From Marinagarivorans algicola (lineage in GTDB: Bacteria > Pseudomonadota > Gammaproteobacteria > Pseudomonadales > Cellvibrionaceae): 64,000 nt of DNA. The notes under the pieces were generated by a model. That model ran no database searches and was not told the origin of the DNA. It saw nothing but the letters and a program-made list of their open reading frames with translations. The position numbers and the translations under genes were made by a program. How positions within the stretch are numbered: position 1 is the stretch's first letter; each line of letters opens with the position of its first letter. The stretch covers positions 1 through 64,000 of the forward strand of contig NZ_LGAK01000019.1 in the NCBI RefSeq assembly GCF_001292705.1, given 5' to 3'. This document shows positions 1 through 8,827 of the stretch, one piece after another.

Positions 1-432
1 CAGCGCATCATGAGAGGATCATATTGATTCGTCCTATTGTAGCCGGCCTTTACCCCTCTAGCGGCATACATCATGCAATCTTGTAGCTCTATTGAAATAG
101 GGCATTATTAAAGTCGCACAATACATTATAAAGGATGCAACATTGCTGTAGTAAAAGCAGGAAGTGGGAAGTTGCAAAACTGGCTTAAAGTCATATGGGA
201 TTAACCTTTAACAATAATATGCGGGTAGCGATAAAGGCATTAATGTTCGGTCAGTCATACATTAATAGCTTACTAGCGCATACATAAGTGAGAACTACTT
301 AGCAGCCTTATGACTTTGGTGTGTAATTGGTTGACATAAGAGGCGCGAATTATTAGCTTTAGCTGCATAAATGCAAACGTATTTTTCATTGCATTTGCAA
401 TGTTTCACCCCAAATATATTATTTTTAGAGTC
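1..432. other. Upstream non-coding stretch, no gene recognised
   Basis: No convincing reading frame or RNA gene is visible between the left edge and the first gene. A TTGACA hexamer at 331-336 could be a -35 element, but no good -10 sits at the right distance, so no promoter is called. The last part, from 433, holds a small hairpin that is described separately. Confidence 0.5.
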
Positions 433-452
433 CCAACTTCGGTTGGAGAGGA
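433..452 (+). promoter_or_regulatory. UUCG-tetraloop hairpin overlapping the ribosome binding site
   Basis: CCAAC (433-437), TTCG (438-441) and GTTGG (442-446) form a 5-bp stem closed by a C(UUCG)G tetraloop, which is unusually stable in RNA. The 3' arm runs into the Shine-Dalgarno-like GGAGAGGA at 445-452, which serves the ATG at 459. The hairpin could partly hide the ribosome binding site and tune translation. That role is inference. Confidence 0.45.
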
Positions 453-458
453 CTACCC

Positions 459-2837
459 ATGAAGCTAAAATACTTCGTCATAGCCTGCAGCTTAATATTG
501 CTGGCGGCGTGCTCGGCAGAACCCGATGAAAGCTCAAACGGTGGTACGGCGTCGAGCCAAATACCGCAGAGTTCTTCTCAAACTACCTCATCTTCACCGG
601 CTGCACTTGACGGTGCTGCCATTTACGATGCGCAGTGTAAGGTGTGTCATGGTGCCAATGGCACCGACGGGTTCTTCCCGCTAAATAACGATACCTTAAG
701 CTTTGAGCAAATGGTGATCGAAACACGCGATACGATGCCCGATAAAAAACCCGAAGAGTGTGACGAAGCTTGTGCCCGTGCGGTTACAGCCTACATCAAA
801 AATGACTTGTTAGCAGGCGTGACAACGCCGTCATCGAGCCAAGGGCAAAGCTCTTCAGCCGCGACGGTTGATCCAAGCATGCTAACGGGTAAACAGCTGT
901 ATGAGATTGACCTAGGTGATGGTTCTTGCGCGTCGTGTCATGGCCTTGATGGCGAAGGCATTGATAGCCGGGGTGGTTCACTGCTTGAACAAGAGTGTGA
1001 GTCTTGTCAGGTATCGCCGTCTAATTTGATTGCTGAGGTTGAAGCGACTATGCCTTTGCGCTCAGCGCATTTGTGTGTGGGTGAGTGTGCGACCAAGGTA
1101 TCACAATATATTTACGAAACGTTTGCGAAAAAGACATGGGCTATTAGCGCATGTACTAATGAAATTAACAAAGCATCGCCGATGCGCCGACTCAATAAAG
1201 GCGATATTGCCAACGCGGTGCAAGATGTCTTTGGCACCGGCGCAACCGAAATAAAAGCGGCTTTGCCTAATGAGCAAGAAGTGATTGGTGGTTTTGCGAC
1301 GGTCGGTAGTGCACTAACAACCTCAACCGATTGGACAAGCGCTTTGGTTAATGGTGCAATCGATGCGGCGGATACAATTGTCGACAGTGGCGCTTTTCCT
1401 CAATGTAACGGTGCGGAACCTTCTATGGTCGACACTGGCCCTAAGTTGGGCGAATGCTCAACCACGCCACAGTGCCAACAAATGTATGCCGGAGCCACAG
1501 ATTGCAGCAATAGCCAAGGTGGCGTGTGCTTATGCGGTAATGGGCTGTGCTCTGCCAGTGGTGGTACACCGTCTACAGGTGCTTGTTTTGATGAGGCTTT
1601 AGCCACGGCGGGTAAGTTGTTGTTCCGTCGCACGCTAAGTGCCCCTGAAATGACGCGCTTTAAAACGATCCGTGACAATATCCGCAGCAAAACAGGCTCT
1701 GAAGCCGATGGCCATAAAGCGGTGGTCGTTGCACTATTGAGCTCACCTAAGTTTGTGTTTTCTTTGGCGGCCGATAAAAAGACGGCGGCGCGGGCTTTAA
1801 CGGGCAGTGAATTAGCAGATCGCTTAGCGTTAACATTGTGGGGTTCGGTGCCCGATGAAACGCTCATTGATGTGGCGAGTCGCAACGAGCTTAAAGGTGC
1901 GCAACTGGATGCACAAATTGATCGCATGATTGCGGATGCGCGTTTTGATCGCTTTGCAGAATTTTTTGGTGATGCTTGGTTAGGGTTGGACGGTTACTTG
2001 ATAAAAGGTGCCGATGTGAATAAAACCGACGCTCAGTGGCGCGCATTATTGGCCGATATGAAAACCGAGACGCGTACCTTTTTACAGCACATTATTAAAA
2101 ATAACCTTCCGGTTAATGAAATTTATACGGCTGAATACTCTTTTTTGAATGCACGCTTAAAAGAGCATTATGGTTTTACCGTTAGCGGTAATAACACGAA
2201 ATTTGTAAAAACCAATTACCCTAATAACAGCTCGCGTCGCGGTTTGATGACTCAAGCGGCTATTTTGGCAAAGGCCTTTGACGGCTCAAAAACATCGGTT
2301 GTTAAGCGCGGTGTATTACCGCTAGAAGCCTTTACATGTACTGCACCTAGGCCACCGACAGATAATGCCGATGTAGAAGAGGCCATTAATGAGCAAGCTA
2401 ACTCTAATGCCACCGAAAAATCTAAAGTTGCCGATCGCGCCAGCAAAAATGCTTGTGCCAGCTGCCATGCTGTGATCGACCCACTCGGTTGGGTATTTAC
2501 CGAATACGGTAATGCCGGTGAATCGGTCAACTTAGATCCTGATGGTGACGCGTTAAATACCTCGGGTTCGCTGTATAACCAAAACTTTGCTAATGCACAC
2601 GGCATGGTCGACATCGTGGTAGAGGAAGATAAGTTTGCAAGCTGTTTTTCGAATAAGTTCTTGATTCATTCGTTAGGTCGTAAGGTGAGCTATACCAGTA
2701 GCTTCGAAGACCAATGCGCGATTGACCAAGCCATTAAATCTGTAACGGTAGATGGCAATGTGGGTGCACGTGATTTAATCAAATCACTACTGCGCAGCAA
2801 TATTGCTACCCTGACCGGTACCGTTGAAGACCTTTAA
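459..2837 (+). CDS. Multi-heme cytochrome c / DUF1592-DUF1588-DUF1585 family lipoprotein
   Basis: This 792-aa exported protein starts with a lipoprotein signal (lipobox LLAAC, Cys18), followed by a Ser-rich linker typical of Cellvibrio-type secreted proteins. Three CxxCH heme-binding motifs are visible: C60-K-V-C-H64, C157-A-S-C-H161 and C666-A-S-C-H670. The first two lie in small cytochrome c modules. The third sits in the C-terminal half, which has the look of the planctomycete-type DUF1592/DUF1588/DUF1585 set (RRGLMTQAAIL, HAVIDPLGWVFTEYG). Such proteins are nearly always followed by a DUF1552 protein, as here, 22 bp downstream. The pair probably forms a periplasmic oxidoreductase, but no substrate is known to me. 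Start: ATG with GGAGAGGA 6 nt upstream. Family call is firm; function is open. Confidence 0.82.
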   Translation: MKLKYFVIACSLILLAACSAEPDESSNGGTASSQIPQSSSQTTSSSPAALDGAAIYDAQCKVCHGANGTDGFFPLNNDTLSFEQMVIETRDTMPDKKPEECDEACARAVTAYIKNDLLAGVTTPSSSQGQSSSAATVDPSMLTGKQLYEIDLGDGSCASCHGLDGEGIDSRGGSLLEQECESCQVSPSNLIAEVEATMPLRSAHLCVGECATKVSQYIYETFAKKTWAISACTNEINKASPMRRLNKGDIANAVQDVFGTGATEIKAALPNEQEVIGGFATVGSALTTSTDWTSALVNGAIDAADTIVDSGAFPQCNGAEPSMVDTGPKLGECSTTPQCQQMYAGATDCSNSQGGVCLCGNGLCSASGGTPSTGACFDEALATAGKLLFRRTLSAPEMTRFKTIRDNIRSKTGSEADGHKAVVVALLSSPKFVFSLAADKKTAARALTGSELADRLALTLWGSVPDETLIDVASRNELKGAQLDAQIDRMIADARFDRFAEFFGDAWLGLDGYLIKGADVNKTDAQWRALLADMKTETRTFLQHIIKNNLPVNEIYTAEYSFLNARLKEHYGFTVSGNNTKFVKTNYPNNSSRRGLMTQAAILAKAFDGSKTSVVKRGVLPLEAFTCTAPRPPTDNADVEEAINEQANSNATEKSKVADRASKNACASCHAVIDPLGWVFTEYGNAGESVNLDPDGDALNTSGSLYNQNFANAHGMVDIVVEEDKFASCFSNKFLIHSLGRKVSYTSSFEDQCAIDQAIKSVTVDGNVGARDLIKSLLRSNIATLTGTVEDL

Positions 2838-2859
2838 CCTGCGAAGAAGAGCCTTAATT

Positions 2860-4224
2860 ATGAAACGTGATCTTAACCGCCGTACGTTTTTGCGCTCTAG
2901 CGCAACCGGCATTAGCACAGCTGTTGGCCTTCCATTACTGGAAGCTATGTTTAACTCATCTAGCGCCTTTGCTGATGCGCCAGGTAAGTATCCACGGTTT
3001 TTTGCGATGTATGTGCCTAACGGTATTATCGAAGAAAAGTGGTTTCCAAGACGTAATAGCAAAACAGACTTTAACCTTGCGGCCTCTTCATTAAAGAAAT
3101 TCGATGAATACGGCCTTAAAAATGACATCAGCCTTTATCGCGGCATGCAAAACGTGTGTCGCTCTGATGGCAGTAACGGCAATGCGCATATGATTGGCAT
3201 TTCGAGCTGGCTTACGGGTGTAGGCATCAAAAAAGATTCATCACAAACCCATCGCCCATCACTCGATCAAGAGCTTGCCGATGCTATGCAGGCCGAATAT
3301 GGACGCACTAAAGTGCACTCGTTACAATTGGCCGGTAATTCGGAACTCGATAAACCCAATAATAACAATTATTTCAACCCGCAAAAAAATGCTTTGAACT
3401 GGGGCTCAAATAACCGTTTATTACCACTCAAGTCAGCGCTTAAAAATGAGTTTGATAAGTTGTACGCCGGTGGTGGCTCAACCCCAGGTGCGGGTGTAGA
3501 TCGTCGCTTCGAGACCAAAATTAGTGTTCTAGATGACATCAAAGAAGATCGCCAGGCAATGCTTAAGCAATTGGGCGCCTCTGACCGTGCACGCTTAGAT
3601 CAATACTTTGAAAGCTTGCGTGACTTAGAAGAAAGCCTGAATGCGCAAATTGATATTGGTGACAATACGCAAGAATGTGCTCAGCCGGCAGGTGTTAATA
3701 ATATACCTAACCCGACTAATGGTGCGCGCAACAACCGTTTTGGTGATCATGCGCGTATCGCCGCTAAGATCACAGCGCAAGCGTTTGCCTGCGGGCTAAC
3801 GCATGCTGTGACTTACTGTACCCAAGGTGAGGCTGCAGGGTGTCACTATGAAGATATCGGTATTAATACGCATTTCCATAACAGTATTAGTCACAATCGT
3901 GGTGGCCGCCTGAATGATTGGGTCAAGATTGACACCTTCCATGCCGACTTGTGTGCTGAATTTATGTACCAAATGAAAAACACACCACACGGTACGGGTA
4001 CTTTGCTCGATGGTACGGGCATTCTATTTGGCTCGGGCCTAGGAAATGGGACTAACCACTCACATGATGATTTAGCATTAATGGTAGGTGGGCATTTTGG
4101 CAATTGGAAGCACGGTAATTATCATACCTTTAATGGTAATCGTAGCCACGGTGATTTGGTCGATACCCTTCGTGCCGAAATGGGATTACCTGATTTAGGT
4201 AAAAATAAAGTGCCTATTCAGTAG
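2860..4224 (+). CDS. DUF1552 family protein, Tat-exported
   Basis: The 454-aa protein begins MKRDLNRRTFLRSS, a twin-arginine signal (RRTFLR) followed by a hydrophobic stretch and an AFADA cleavage region, so it is probably exported folded. The body (PRFFAMYVPNGI near residue 45, LDDIKEDRQAMLKQLG and DHARIAAKITAQAFACGLTHAVT later) matches DUF1552, a family known mainly as the partner of DUF1592-type cytochromes. A longer TTG start at 2824 would overlap the upstream gene; I prefer the ATG at 2860 because the Tat motif then sits at the normal place. It is the second gene of a two-gene operon closed by the terminator at 4259-4293. The catalytic role is unknown. Confidence 0.8.
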   Translation: MKRDLNRRTFLRSSATGISTAVGLPLLEAMFNSSSAFADAPGKYPRFFAMYVPNGIIEEKWFPRRNSKTDFNLAASSLKKFDEYGLKNDISLYRGMQNVCRSDGSNGNAHMIGISSWLTGVGIKKDSSQTHRPSLDQELADAMQAEYGRTKVHSLQLAGNSELDKPNNNNYFNPQKNALNWGSNNRLLPLKSALKNEFDKLYAGGGSTPGAGVDRRFETKISVLDDIKEDRQAMLKQLGASDRARLDQYFESLRDLEESLNAQIDIGDNTQECAQPAGVNNIPNPTNGARNNRFGDHARIAAKITAQAFACGLTHAVTYCTQGEAAGCHYEDIGINTHFHNSISHNRGGRLNDWVKIDTFHADLCAEFMYQMKNTPHGTGTLLDGTGILFGSGLGNGTNHSHDDLALMVGGHFGNWKHGNYHTFNGNRSHGDLVDTLRAEMGLPDLGKNKVPIQ

Positions 4225-4258
4225 TGATAGATCAGTAACCTTTTGGTTAGTTAAGTGA

Positions 4259-4293
4259 ACACAAAAACGGGCTCCTAGGGCCCGTTTTTGTGT
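4259..4293 (+). terminator. Rho-independent terminator after the DUF1552 gene
   Basis: A 14-bp perfect stem, ACACAAAAACGGGC (4259-4272) against its complement (4280-4293), encloses a 7-nt loop and ends in a T-rich tract. The A-rich left side means it could also act on the minus strand, for the methyltransferase gene that ends at 4387. Confidence 0.85.
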
Positions 4294-4386
4294 TTTATCG
4301 GGGGTGCTTATCAAGCTGCTAGCTGCGTTAATATCAGCTGCCAGCCAAGGCTAAAGATGAAGCCATGAGAGGCTTAAGGCGGTTTA

Positions 4387-5196
4387 TTAGGGGGTGCGGT
4401 ATAAGCGATGAAAAGCCACCAGGCTACCGGCAATGCTGACATTCAGTGATTCAACGTCATTGGCCATGGGAATGCCCAAGGTGTGTTGGCAGGTTTTGAT
4501 GATCTGCGCGCTTACCCCGTGAGTTTCGTTGCCTAAAACATAAATATTGCGGCCTGTTAAGGGTAAATTTTGCAGTGTATATTCGCCGCCGCCGGCGAGT
4601 GCAAAGGCTTGGGCGCCGCTGTTTTGTAAGCGTTCGATGGCGTCGTTTAAATCGGGGCAACGAATAATATTGGCTTTAAATAAGGTACCAGCACTGGCTT
4701 TTATCACTAAAGCGTCCAGCTTGGCGCAGCCTTGTTCGGGGAGTAAAAGTGCGGTGCACGGTGAAGCGCATACGGAGCGAATAATCATACCGAGATTTTG
4801 CGGATTGGTGACGGCATCTACGGCAATAATATCAAAATGCTCGGGTAAATGATGTTCAAACTCGCTCAGTGTTTGAAAACCTTGGCACTGAATATCTAAG
4901 GCCACCCCTTGATCTTGTTTGCTGTTTTTTGAAATGCGACTGAGGGCCGCGCGCGAGTGGTAAAGGACGTCGGCGCCTTTGTCTTTGGCTTGCTCGATCA
5001 TGGTGTTAATGAGGCCTGCGGGCTTATTGCTGTCGGCAAGGTGCAGGCGGTAGGGTGCAATGGTATTTTGCTCTAGAGCTTCGGCGACCGGTTTACGACC
5101 GTAAATGGTTAAAATTTTGGCAAAGGCGGCTTTTTTTTGTAAATACTTGGCGCTGTCTTGTTTAGGGTTATTGTTGTACTTTGGGTTCTCACTCAT
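4387..5196 (-). CDS. SpoU/TrmH family RNA 2'-O-methyltransferase
   Basis: A 269-aa protein of the SPOUT class that transfers methyl groups from SAM to a ribose 2'-OH in rRNA or tRNA. The three SpoU motifs are present: NPQNLGMIIRS near the middle, then LGNETHGVS, and IPMANDVESLNVSIAG close to the C-terminus (the trefoil-knot SAM site). The N-terminal part (KILTIYGRKPVAEALE) resembles the substrate-binding domain of RlmB-type enzymes, but it is not enough to name the target nucleotide. The ATG at 5196 overlaps the pdxJ stop codon in an ATGA arrangement, so the two genes are translationally coupled. This makes the alternative TTG two codons upstream unlikely. Confidence 0.85.
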   Translation of the reverse strand: MSENPKYNNNPKQDSAKYLQKKAAFAKILTIYGRKPVAEALEQNTIAPYRLHLADSNKPAGLINTMIEQAKDKGADVLYHSRAALSRISKNSKQDQGVALDIQCQGFQTLSEFEHHLPEHFDIIAVDAVTNPQNLGMIIRSVCASPCTALLLPEQGCAKLDALVIKASAGTLFKANIIRCPDLNDAIERLQNSGAQAFALAGGGEYTLQNLPLTGRNIYVLGNETHGVSAQIIKTCQHTLGIPMANDVESLNVSIAGSLVAFHRLYRTP

Positions 5197-5948
5197 GCGC
5201 AAATATCCAAGTAGGCTTTTAAGGTGTGCTCAATACCCATTAATAGGGAGTCTACGGTAAAGGCGTGGCCTATCGAAACCTCTGCTAAATGTGGCACTTG
5301 TTTAAACATGGGCATGTTGTTTAAATTTAAGTCGTGTCCAGCGTTAACTCCCAGGCCTAAGGCATGCGCGGCTTTTGCTGCTTGCTGGTAGGTTTCGAGC
5401 AGGCTATTTAGGGTTGTGCTTTGTGCTTGGTGGGCGGCGGCAAAAGGCCCTGTGTATAGCTCTATGCGGTCACCACCGATATCCGCACACAAGGCGATTT
5501 GTTCAATCACCGGGTCCATAAACAAGCTGCTGCGCACCGAGAGGGCTTTTAGCTTGGCGACAATAGGTTGTATTTGCTGGCGGTGCTGCGTTAGATCAAA
5601 GCCATGATCCGAGGTGAGCTGGCTGTCACTGTCGGGTACTAAGGTACACTGATGTGGACGCGTGTGTTCTACCAAGGCTAAAAGCCCTGGGTAGTCACCT
5701 TGGGCGGGAGCAAACGGGTTACCCTCAATGTTAAATTCGGTACCAGGGTAGTCGCTGACCAATGTGCGTAAGGCGTGAATATCGTGCGGTCGGATATGGC
5801 GGCCATCGGGGCGCGGGTGCACGGTTAAGCCTTGGGCACCGCCGTCTAGGCAGCGTTTGCCAAAGTCGACCACATTGGGGTAGTTACCCTCGCGAGAGTT
5901 ACGGATAAGGGCAATTTTGTTTAAATTCACCGAAAGGGCGATGGTCAT
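5193..5948 (-). CDS. pdxJ: Pyridoxine 5'-phosphate synthase
   Basis: A 251-aa TIM-barrel enzyme that condenses 1-deoxyxylulose 5-phosphate with 3-amino-1-hydroxyacetone phosphate to give pyridoxine 5'-phosphate (vitamin B6). Family signatures are clear: VNLNKIALIRNSR at the N-terminus, GLTVHPRPDGRHI, TEFNIEGNP, and the C-terminal GLGVNAGHDLN and EVSIGHAF. The reading frame extends 26 codons further upstream, but family alignment puts the start at MTIALSVNLN (ATG 5948). In many gammaproteobacteria pdxJ follows recO; here it sits between a cyclophilin and an RNA methyltransferase, with a 4-bp overlap to the latter. Confidence 0.95.
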   Translation of the reverse strand: MTIALSVNLNKIALIRNSREGNYPNVVDFGKRCLDGGAQGLTVHPRPDGRHIRPHDIHALRTLVSDYPGTEFNIEGNPFAPAQGDYPGLLALVEHTRPHQCTLVPDSDSQLTSDHGFDLTQHRQQIQPIVAKLKALSVRSSLFMDPVIEQIALCADIGGDRIELYTGPFAAAHQAQSTTLNSLLETYQQAAKAAHALGLGVNAGHDLNLNNMPMFKQVPHLAEVSIGHAFTVDSLLMGIEHTLKAYLDICA

Positions 5949-6037
5949 TGATAACAACCTATAATCTGTGTGTGTATAAATACAAAAACGTATGGGTAAC
6001 AACCCATACGGTGAGTAGCCCTGCAAGGCTTTATTGC

Positions 6038-6691
6038 TTACTTAGAGGGGGGCGGTAGCGGCGTGTCAAAAACCAAAGGTGCGCGTGGCTTGAGACGCTT
6101 AGCCGAGGTAATTATCACGGAGGCGTTCGGTGCGTTGCGATAGCCCAGTTGTGCATGCTGACCTTGCGGTAGTTGAGTGATTTTAGGCGCGACCTCTTGG
6201 CCTTCTATAACGGTGCCAAACACGGTGTAACCGGGTTGGCCGTTGCGGGCGTTTAAATTAGCATTGTTAGCCACATTAATATAAAACTGCGACGATGCAC
6301 TATCGGGTGCGCTGGTGCGCGCCATTGCTACCGAGCCCTTAATATTGGGTAGCCCGCCAACCGATTCATTCACGACCGTACCTAATGGCTCTTTGCGGAT
6401 AAAGCCTTCATTAAAACCACCTGTCTGTGCCATAAAATTAGGAATGACCCGATGAAAAATAATATTGTCATAAAAGCCAGCGTCGACATGTTTTAAAAAC
6501 AACGCGACAGTTTTTGGGGCATAGTTTGGGTGTAGCTGTATCACAATGGTGCCCTGGTTAGTGATCAATTCAATAACAGGCTCGCTTGGCTGCTGTTTAC
6601 ATGCGAGTAAGCTGGTGCTGCTCAAGGCCAATACGGCGGTAATACTTAGGGCTTTGGCGGTTTTTTGGAGTAATGTGCGGCGTAAAAGCAT
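6038..6691 (-). CDS. Cyclophilin-type peptidyl-prolyl cis-trans isomerase, probable lipoprotein
   Basis: A 217-aa protein with an N-terminal signal and lipobox-like LLAC near residue 30, then a cyclophilin domain: FHRVIPNFMAQTGG holds the catalytic Arg, with SVAMARTSAPDSASSQFYIN and GYTVFGTVIEG following. It speeds X-Pro bond isomerisation, here probably in the periplasm. The domain is slightly longer than a bare PpiA/PpiB because of the signal region and a C-terminal Pro-rich tail. The ATG at 6691 with AAGGA upstream is preferred over the adjacent TTG. It lies 89 nt upstream of pdxJ on the same strand and may be co-transcribed with it. Confidence 0.88.
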   Translation of the reverse strand: MLLRRTLLQKTAKALSITAVLALSSTSLLACKQQPSEPVIELITNQGTIVIQLHPNYAPKTVALFLKHVDAGFYDNIIFHRVIPNFMAQTGGFNEGFIRKEPLGTVVNESVGGLPNIKGSVAMARTSAPDSASSQFYINVANNANLNARNGQPGYTVFGTVIEGQEVAPKITQLPQGQHAQLGYRNAPNASVIITSAKRLKPRAPLVFDTPLPPPSK

Positions 6692-6736
6692 CAAAAATAT
6701 CCTTCGTTATTTTTATCGGTTTTATCGGTGATCGCG

Positions 6737-7423
6737 TTATAAAATTTGATTACTGTGGCGTTTAGGTGGGCGCAATGCAGGAATAATGAGCGTGAGTACT
6801 ACGCCGGCAATGATTAATAAAAAGGCGTAAATCCAGTGTTTCACAGTTTGGTCGCTACGCAGCATGTCGTTTTCGGCTTTTAAAGCGTCTTGTTGAGTCA
6901 TTAGCACCTCGTGTTCAGCCAGCAAGTTGCGGTAGCGTGTATTGAGGTTGACAGCATCTTCTGACAGCATTTTAAGGTTTTGAAAGCGCGCACTTAAATC
7001 GGCAAATTGCTTATCAGTACTGCCGCTATTTTTTTGTAAATCACGGTGTTGCGATTGCAATTGGTTAAGTAATGCGGTGTATTTAACCAGCTGTTCTTCG
7101 GCTGCCCTTTGAGCACTTAACGCAGCATTTAGCTGCATTTTTGCGGTGGGCCCATTTAAAATATATTGTTTGCGCATCCAGCCTTGCGTGCCCCCTGGCA
7201 ATTGTATTTTTGCCCAATCACCCGGCGGGCTCTCTAAGATAATCAGCTTAGTCCCACTGCGGATGCGGCTATTGGTAATGCGAAAGTCGTTGCCCGCACC
7301 CGAGCGAAGCGGCACAAAAAAATTATCGGTCACGTAGTTATCGACGGCCTGGCTATTGAGGCTTACAGCGCTTAACATCAAAGTGCACAGTGCAAATAGG
7401 GTGCTTTTTAGTGGTGGTATCAT
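6737..7423 (-). CDS. SH3-domain, coiled-coil inner-membrane protein (TIGR04211/YgiM-like)
   Basis: The 228-aa protein has a signal peptide (cleavage after SQA), a bacterial SH3 domain at about residues 28-90 (VPLRSGAGNDFRI, GDWAKIQLPGGTQGWM), and a Gln-rich coiled coil at about 95-185. One transmembrane helix (WIYAFLLIIAGVVLTLIIPAL) lies near the C-terminus. This is the TIGR04211 architecture, also seen in E. coli YgiM. The family is thought to act in the envelope, but its ligand is not established. It is the same length as the family and looks intact. Confidence 0.85.
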   Translation of the reverse strand: MIPPLKSTLFALCTLMLSAVSLNSQAVDNYVTDNFFVPLRSGAGNDFRITNSRIRSGTKLIILESPPGDWAKIQLPGGTQGWMRKQYILNGPTAKMQLNAALSAQRAAEEQLVKYTALLNQLQSQHRDLQKNSGSTDKQFADLSARFQNLKMLSEDAVNLNTRYRNLLAEHEVLMTQQDALKAENDMLRSDQTVKHWIYAFLLIIAGVVLTLIIPALRPPKRHSNQIL

Positions 7424-7447
7424 GTGTGTTCCTAAAGGGTTGAGCGT

Positions 7448-7744
7448 TTATGGCAACACTTGTTTAAAAGGCTTAACCGTGACTTTAGCGTAAACACCTG
7501 CGCTCACATAAGGGTCGGCATTAGCCCATTGTTGCGCAGCTTGTAAAGACTCAAACTCAGCCACCACTAAGCTCCCCGTAAAAGCGGGCTCGGCATCGAC
7601 CGCATCAGAGGCCGGATGCGGGCCAGCCAGCAATAGGCGTTGCTGTGCGTTCAGCGTCTCTAGGCGGGCTAAATGTGCTGGGCGTGCACCTTGTCGCAAA
7701 GGTAAACTATTGGCAACGTCTTCACTAATAATGGCGTAATACAT
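7448..7744 (-). CDS. yciI: YciI family protein
   Basis: A 98-aa protein of the YCII/ferredoxin-like fold. It starts [10 protein letters not shown] and contains the [11 protein letters not shown] and LLLAGPHP segments, and the [23 protein letters not shown] motif. The conserved His and Asp of the family are present. E. coli YciI has no firmly assigned reaction. It sits in a yci-type neighbourhood with the VC0807-like membrane protein, rnm (yciV) and yciO, which fits common gammaproteobacterial synteny. Confidence 0.85.
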   Translation of the reverse strand: MYYAIISEDVANSLPLRQGARPAHLARLETLNAQQRLLLAGPHPASDAVDAEPAFTGSLVVAEFESLQAAQQWANADPYVSAGVYAKVTVKPFKQVLP

Positions 7745-7922
7745 AGGTATCCTTAATGGTGTATCTTAATTTTGCTGTGTCAGTGTTGTGGTCACTATGA
7801 TAGCGATACTGTTTTTGGCAGTGCAAGTCGCAAAAATACTTTATCAGCCCTTAGCGTTCGGGGTATCGGCATCACGTAATAGCCACAGTGTATGTGTGTC
7901 GTTTTGGTATTTATTCGGTGTG

Positions 7923-8768
7923 CTATGACTTTGGTTCATCGGGGTTGATGAGTATGTCATCTAGGCCTAAGCCAGTGTGTTTTTTGATTTGGCTAAATAA
8001 ATAAAACATCGCAATAAAAAATACGATCAGTGTGGGTACAGTAATGACAGGGAAGCTCATGGCGGTCATTTTACCTAGTTCGGCATTAAACGCTTCGCTA
8101 CCCGGTTCGCTCACAAGGAGGTATTTGGCTAAAAAATAGTTTAAAAAAGACGATAAAAAGAATGAGCTAGCGAGCATAAGAGAAGCGTTGGTCAAGGTGC
8201 GCTCAAAGCGTGCTTGGCTTTGGCGTTGTTCTAGTGCATGTTGAATTTTATCGACGTGCATCATTTTGGGGTTGAGCATAAATGTTTTGACCAGCGGATA
8301 ACGCGTTTTTAGCGAGCCTAACACGGCTAGCCCAAATAATGCCGGAATGGCCGCTTCTTTGATGGCAATGTATTGCGGTGGCAGTTTGAGTAGCGTCATG
8401 CCGCCTGTTAGCATGACACTGACAACGCCTAGCGCAGAAAAAAAGTTAAGCTTACGTGTTTTAAGGTAATCTAGTAGGCCATAACCCACCGGAAAAGCGA
8501 GCGCCAGCACTAACGCTATTGTCGGCCCCAATTTATCTTCACCGCTAAGCTTCATTAAGATCAGCGTGGGAATCAATACATTCACAATAATATTGACCCA
8601 CATGTTCTCTTTAGGCGCTTGTGCCTGAGGGGGGGGAGGGGGTGGCGTAGCATCACCTTGCGCATTGCCCAGCTGAGCGCTATGAGGCTCAGAGCGGCTA
8701 GGTTGAGAGCCACTAGGTTGATTCGATTGAGAGGTGTTAGATTGAGAGTTGGGAGAAGCGTCGGTCAT
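7923..8768 (-). CDS. VC0807-like multi-spanning membrane protein
   Basis: A 281-aa protein with a low-complexity Ser/Gln/Pro-rich N-terminus of about 50 residues (including a run of six Pro), then about six hydrophobic helices. The pattern, with KLSGEDKLGP after the first helix, an LxxLKTRKLNFFSALG loop and a long amphipathic stretch before the last two helices, recalls the VC0807 family, which is intracellular-septation-protein-like. No enzymatic motif is seen. It is divergent from the rnm gene, with 59 bp between them. Function unknown. Confidence 0.7.
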   Translation of the reverse strand: MTDASPNSQSNTSQSNQPSGSQPSRSEPHSAQLGNAQGDATPPPPPPQAQAPKENMWVNIIVNVLIPTLILMKLSGEDKLGPTIALVLALAFPVGYGLLDYLKTRKLNFFSALGVVSVMLTGGMTLLKLPPQYIAIKEAAIPALFGLAVLGSLKTRYPLVKTFMLNPKMMHVDKIQHALEQRQSQARFERTLTNASLMLASSFFLSSFLNYFLAKYLLVSEPGSEAFNAELGKMTAMSFPVITVPTLIVFFIAMFYLFSQIKKHTGLGLDDILINPDEPKS

Positions 8769-8827
8769 TATTGGCTCGTAAGCGCCTATATTAAGGCGAA
8801 GTTATTCGTGATATTGAGGATTTATTG

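Noticed and set aside
1400-1927. 175-codon open frame antisense to the DUF1592-type gene
   Set aside because: It lies wholly inside a well-supported gene on the other strand and has no domain or ribosome site; it is a shadow frame.
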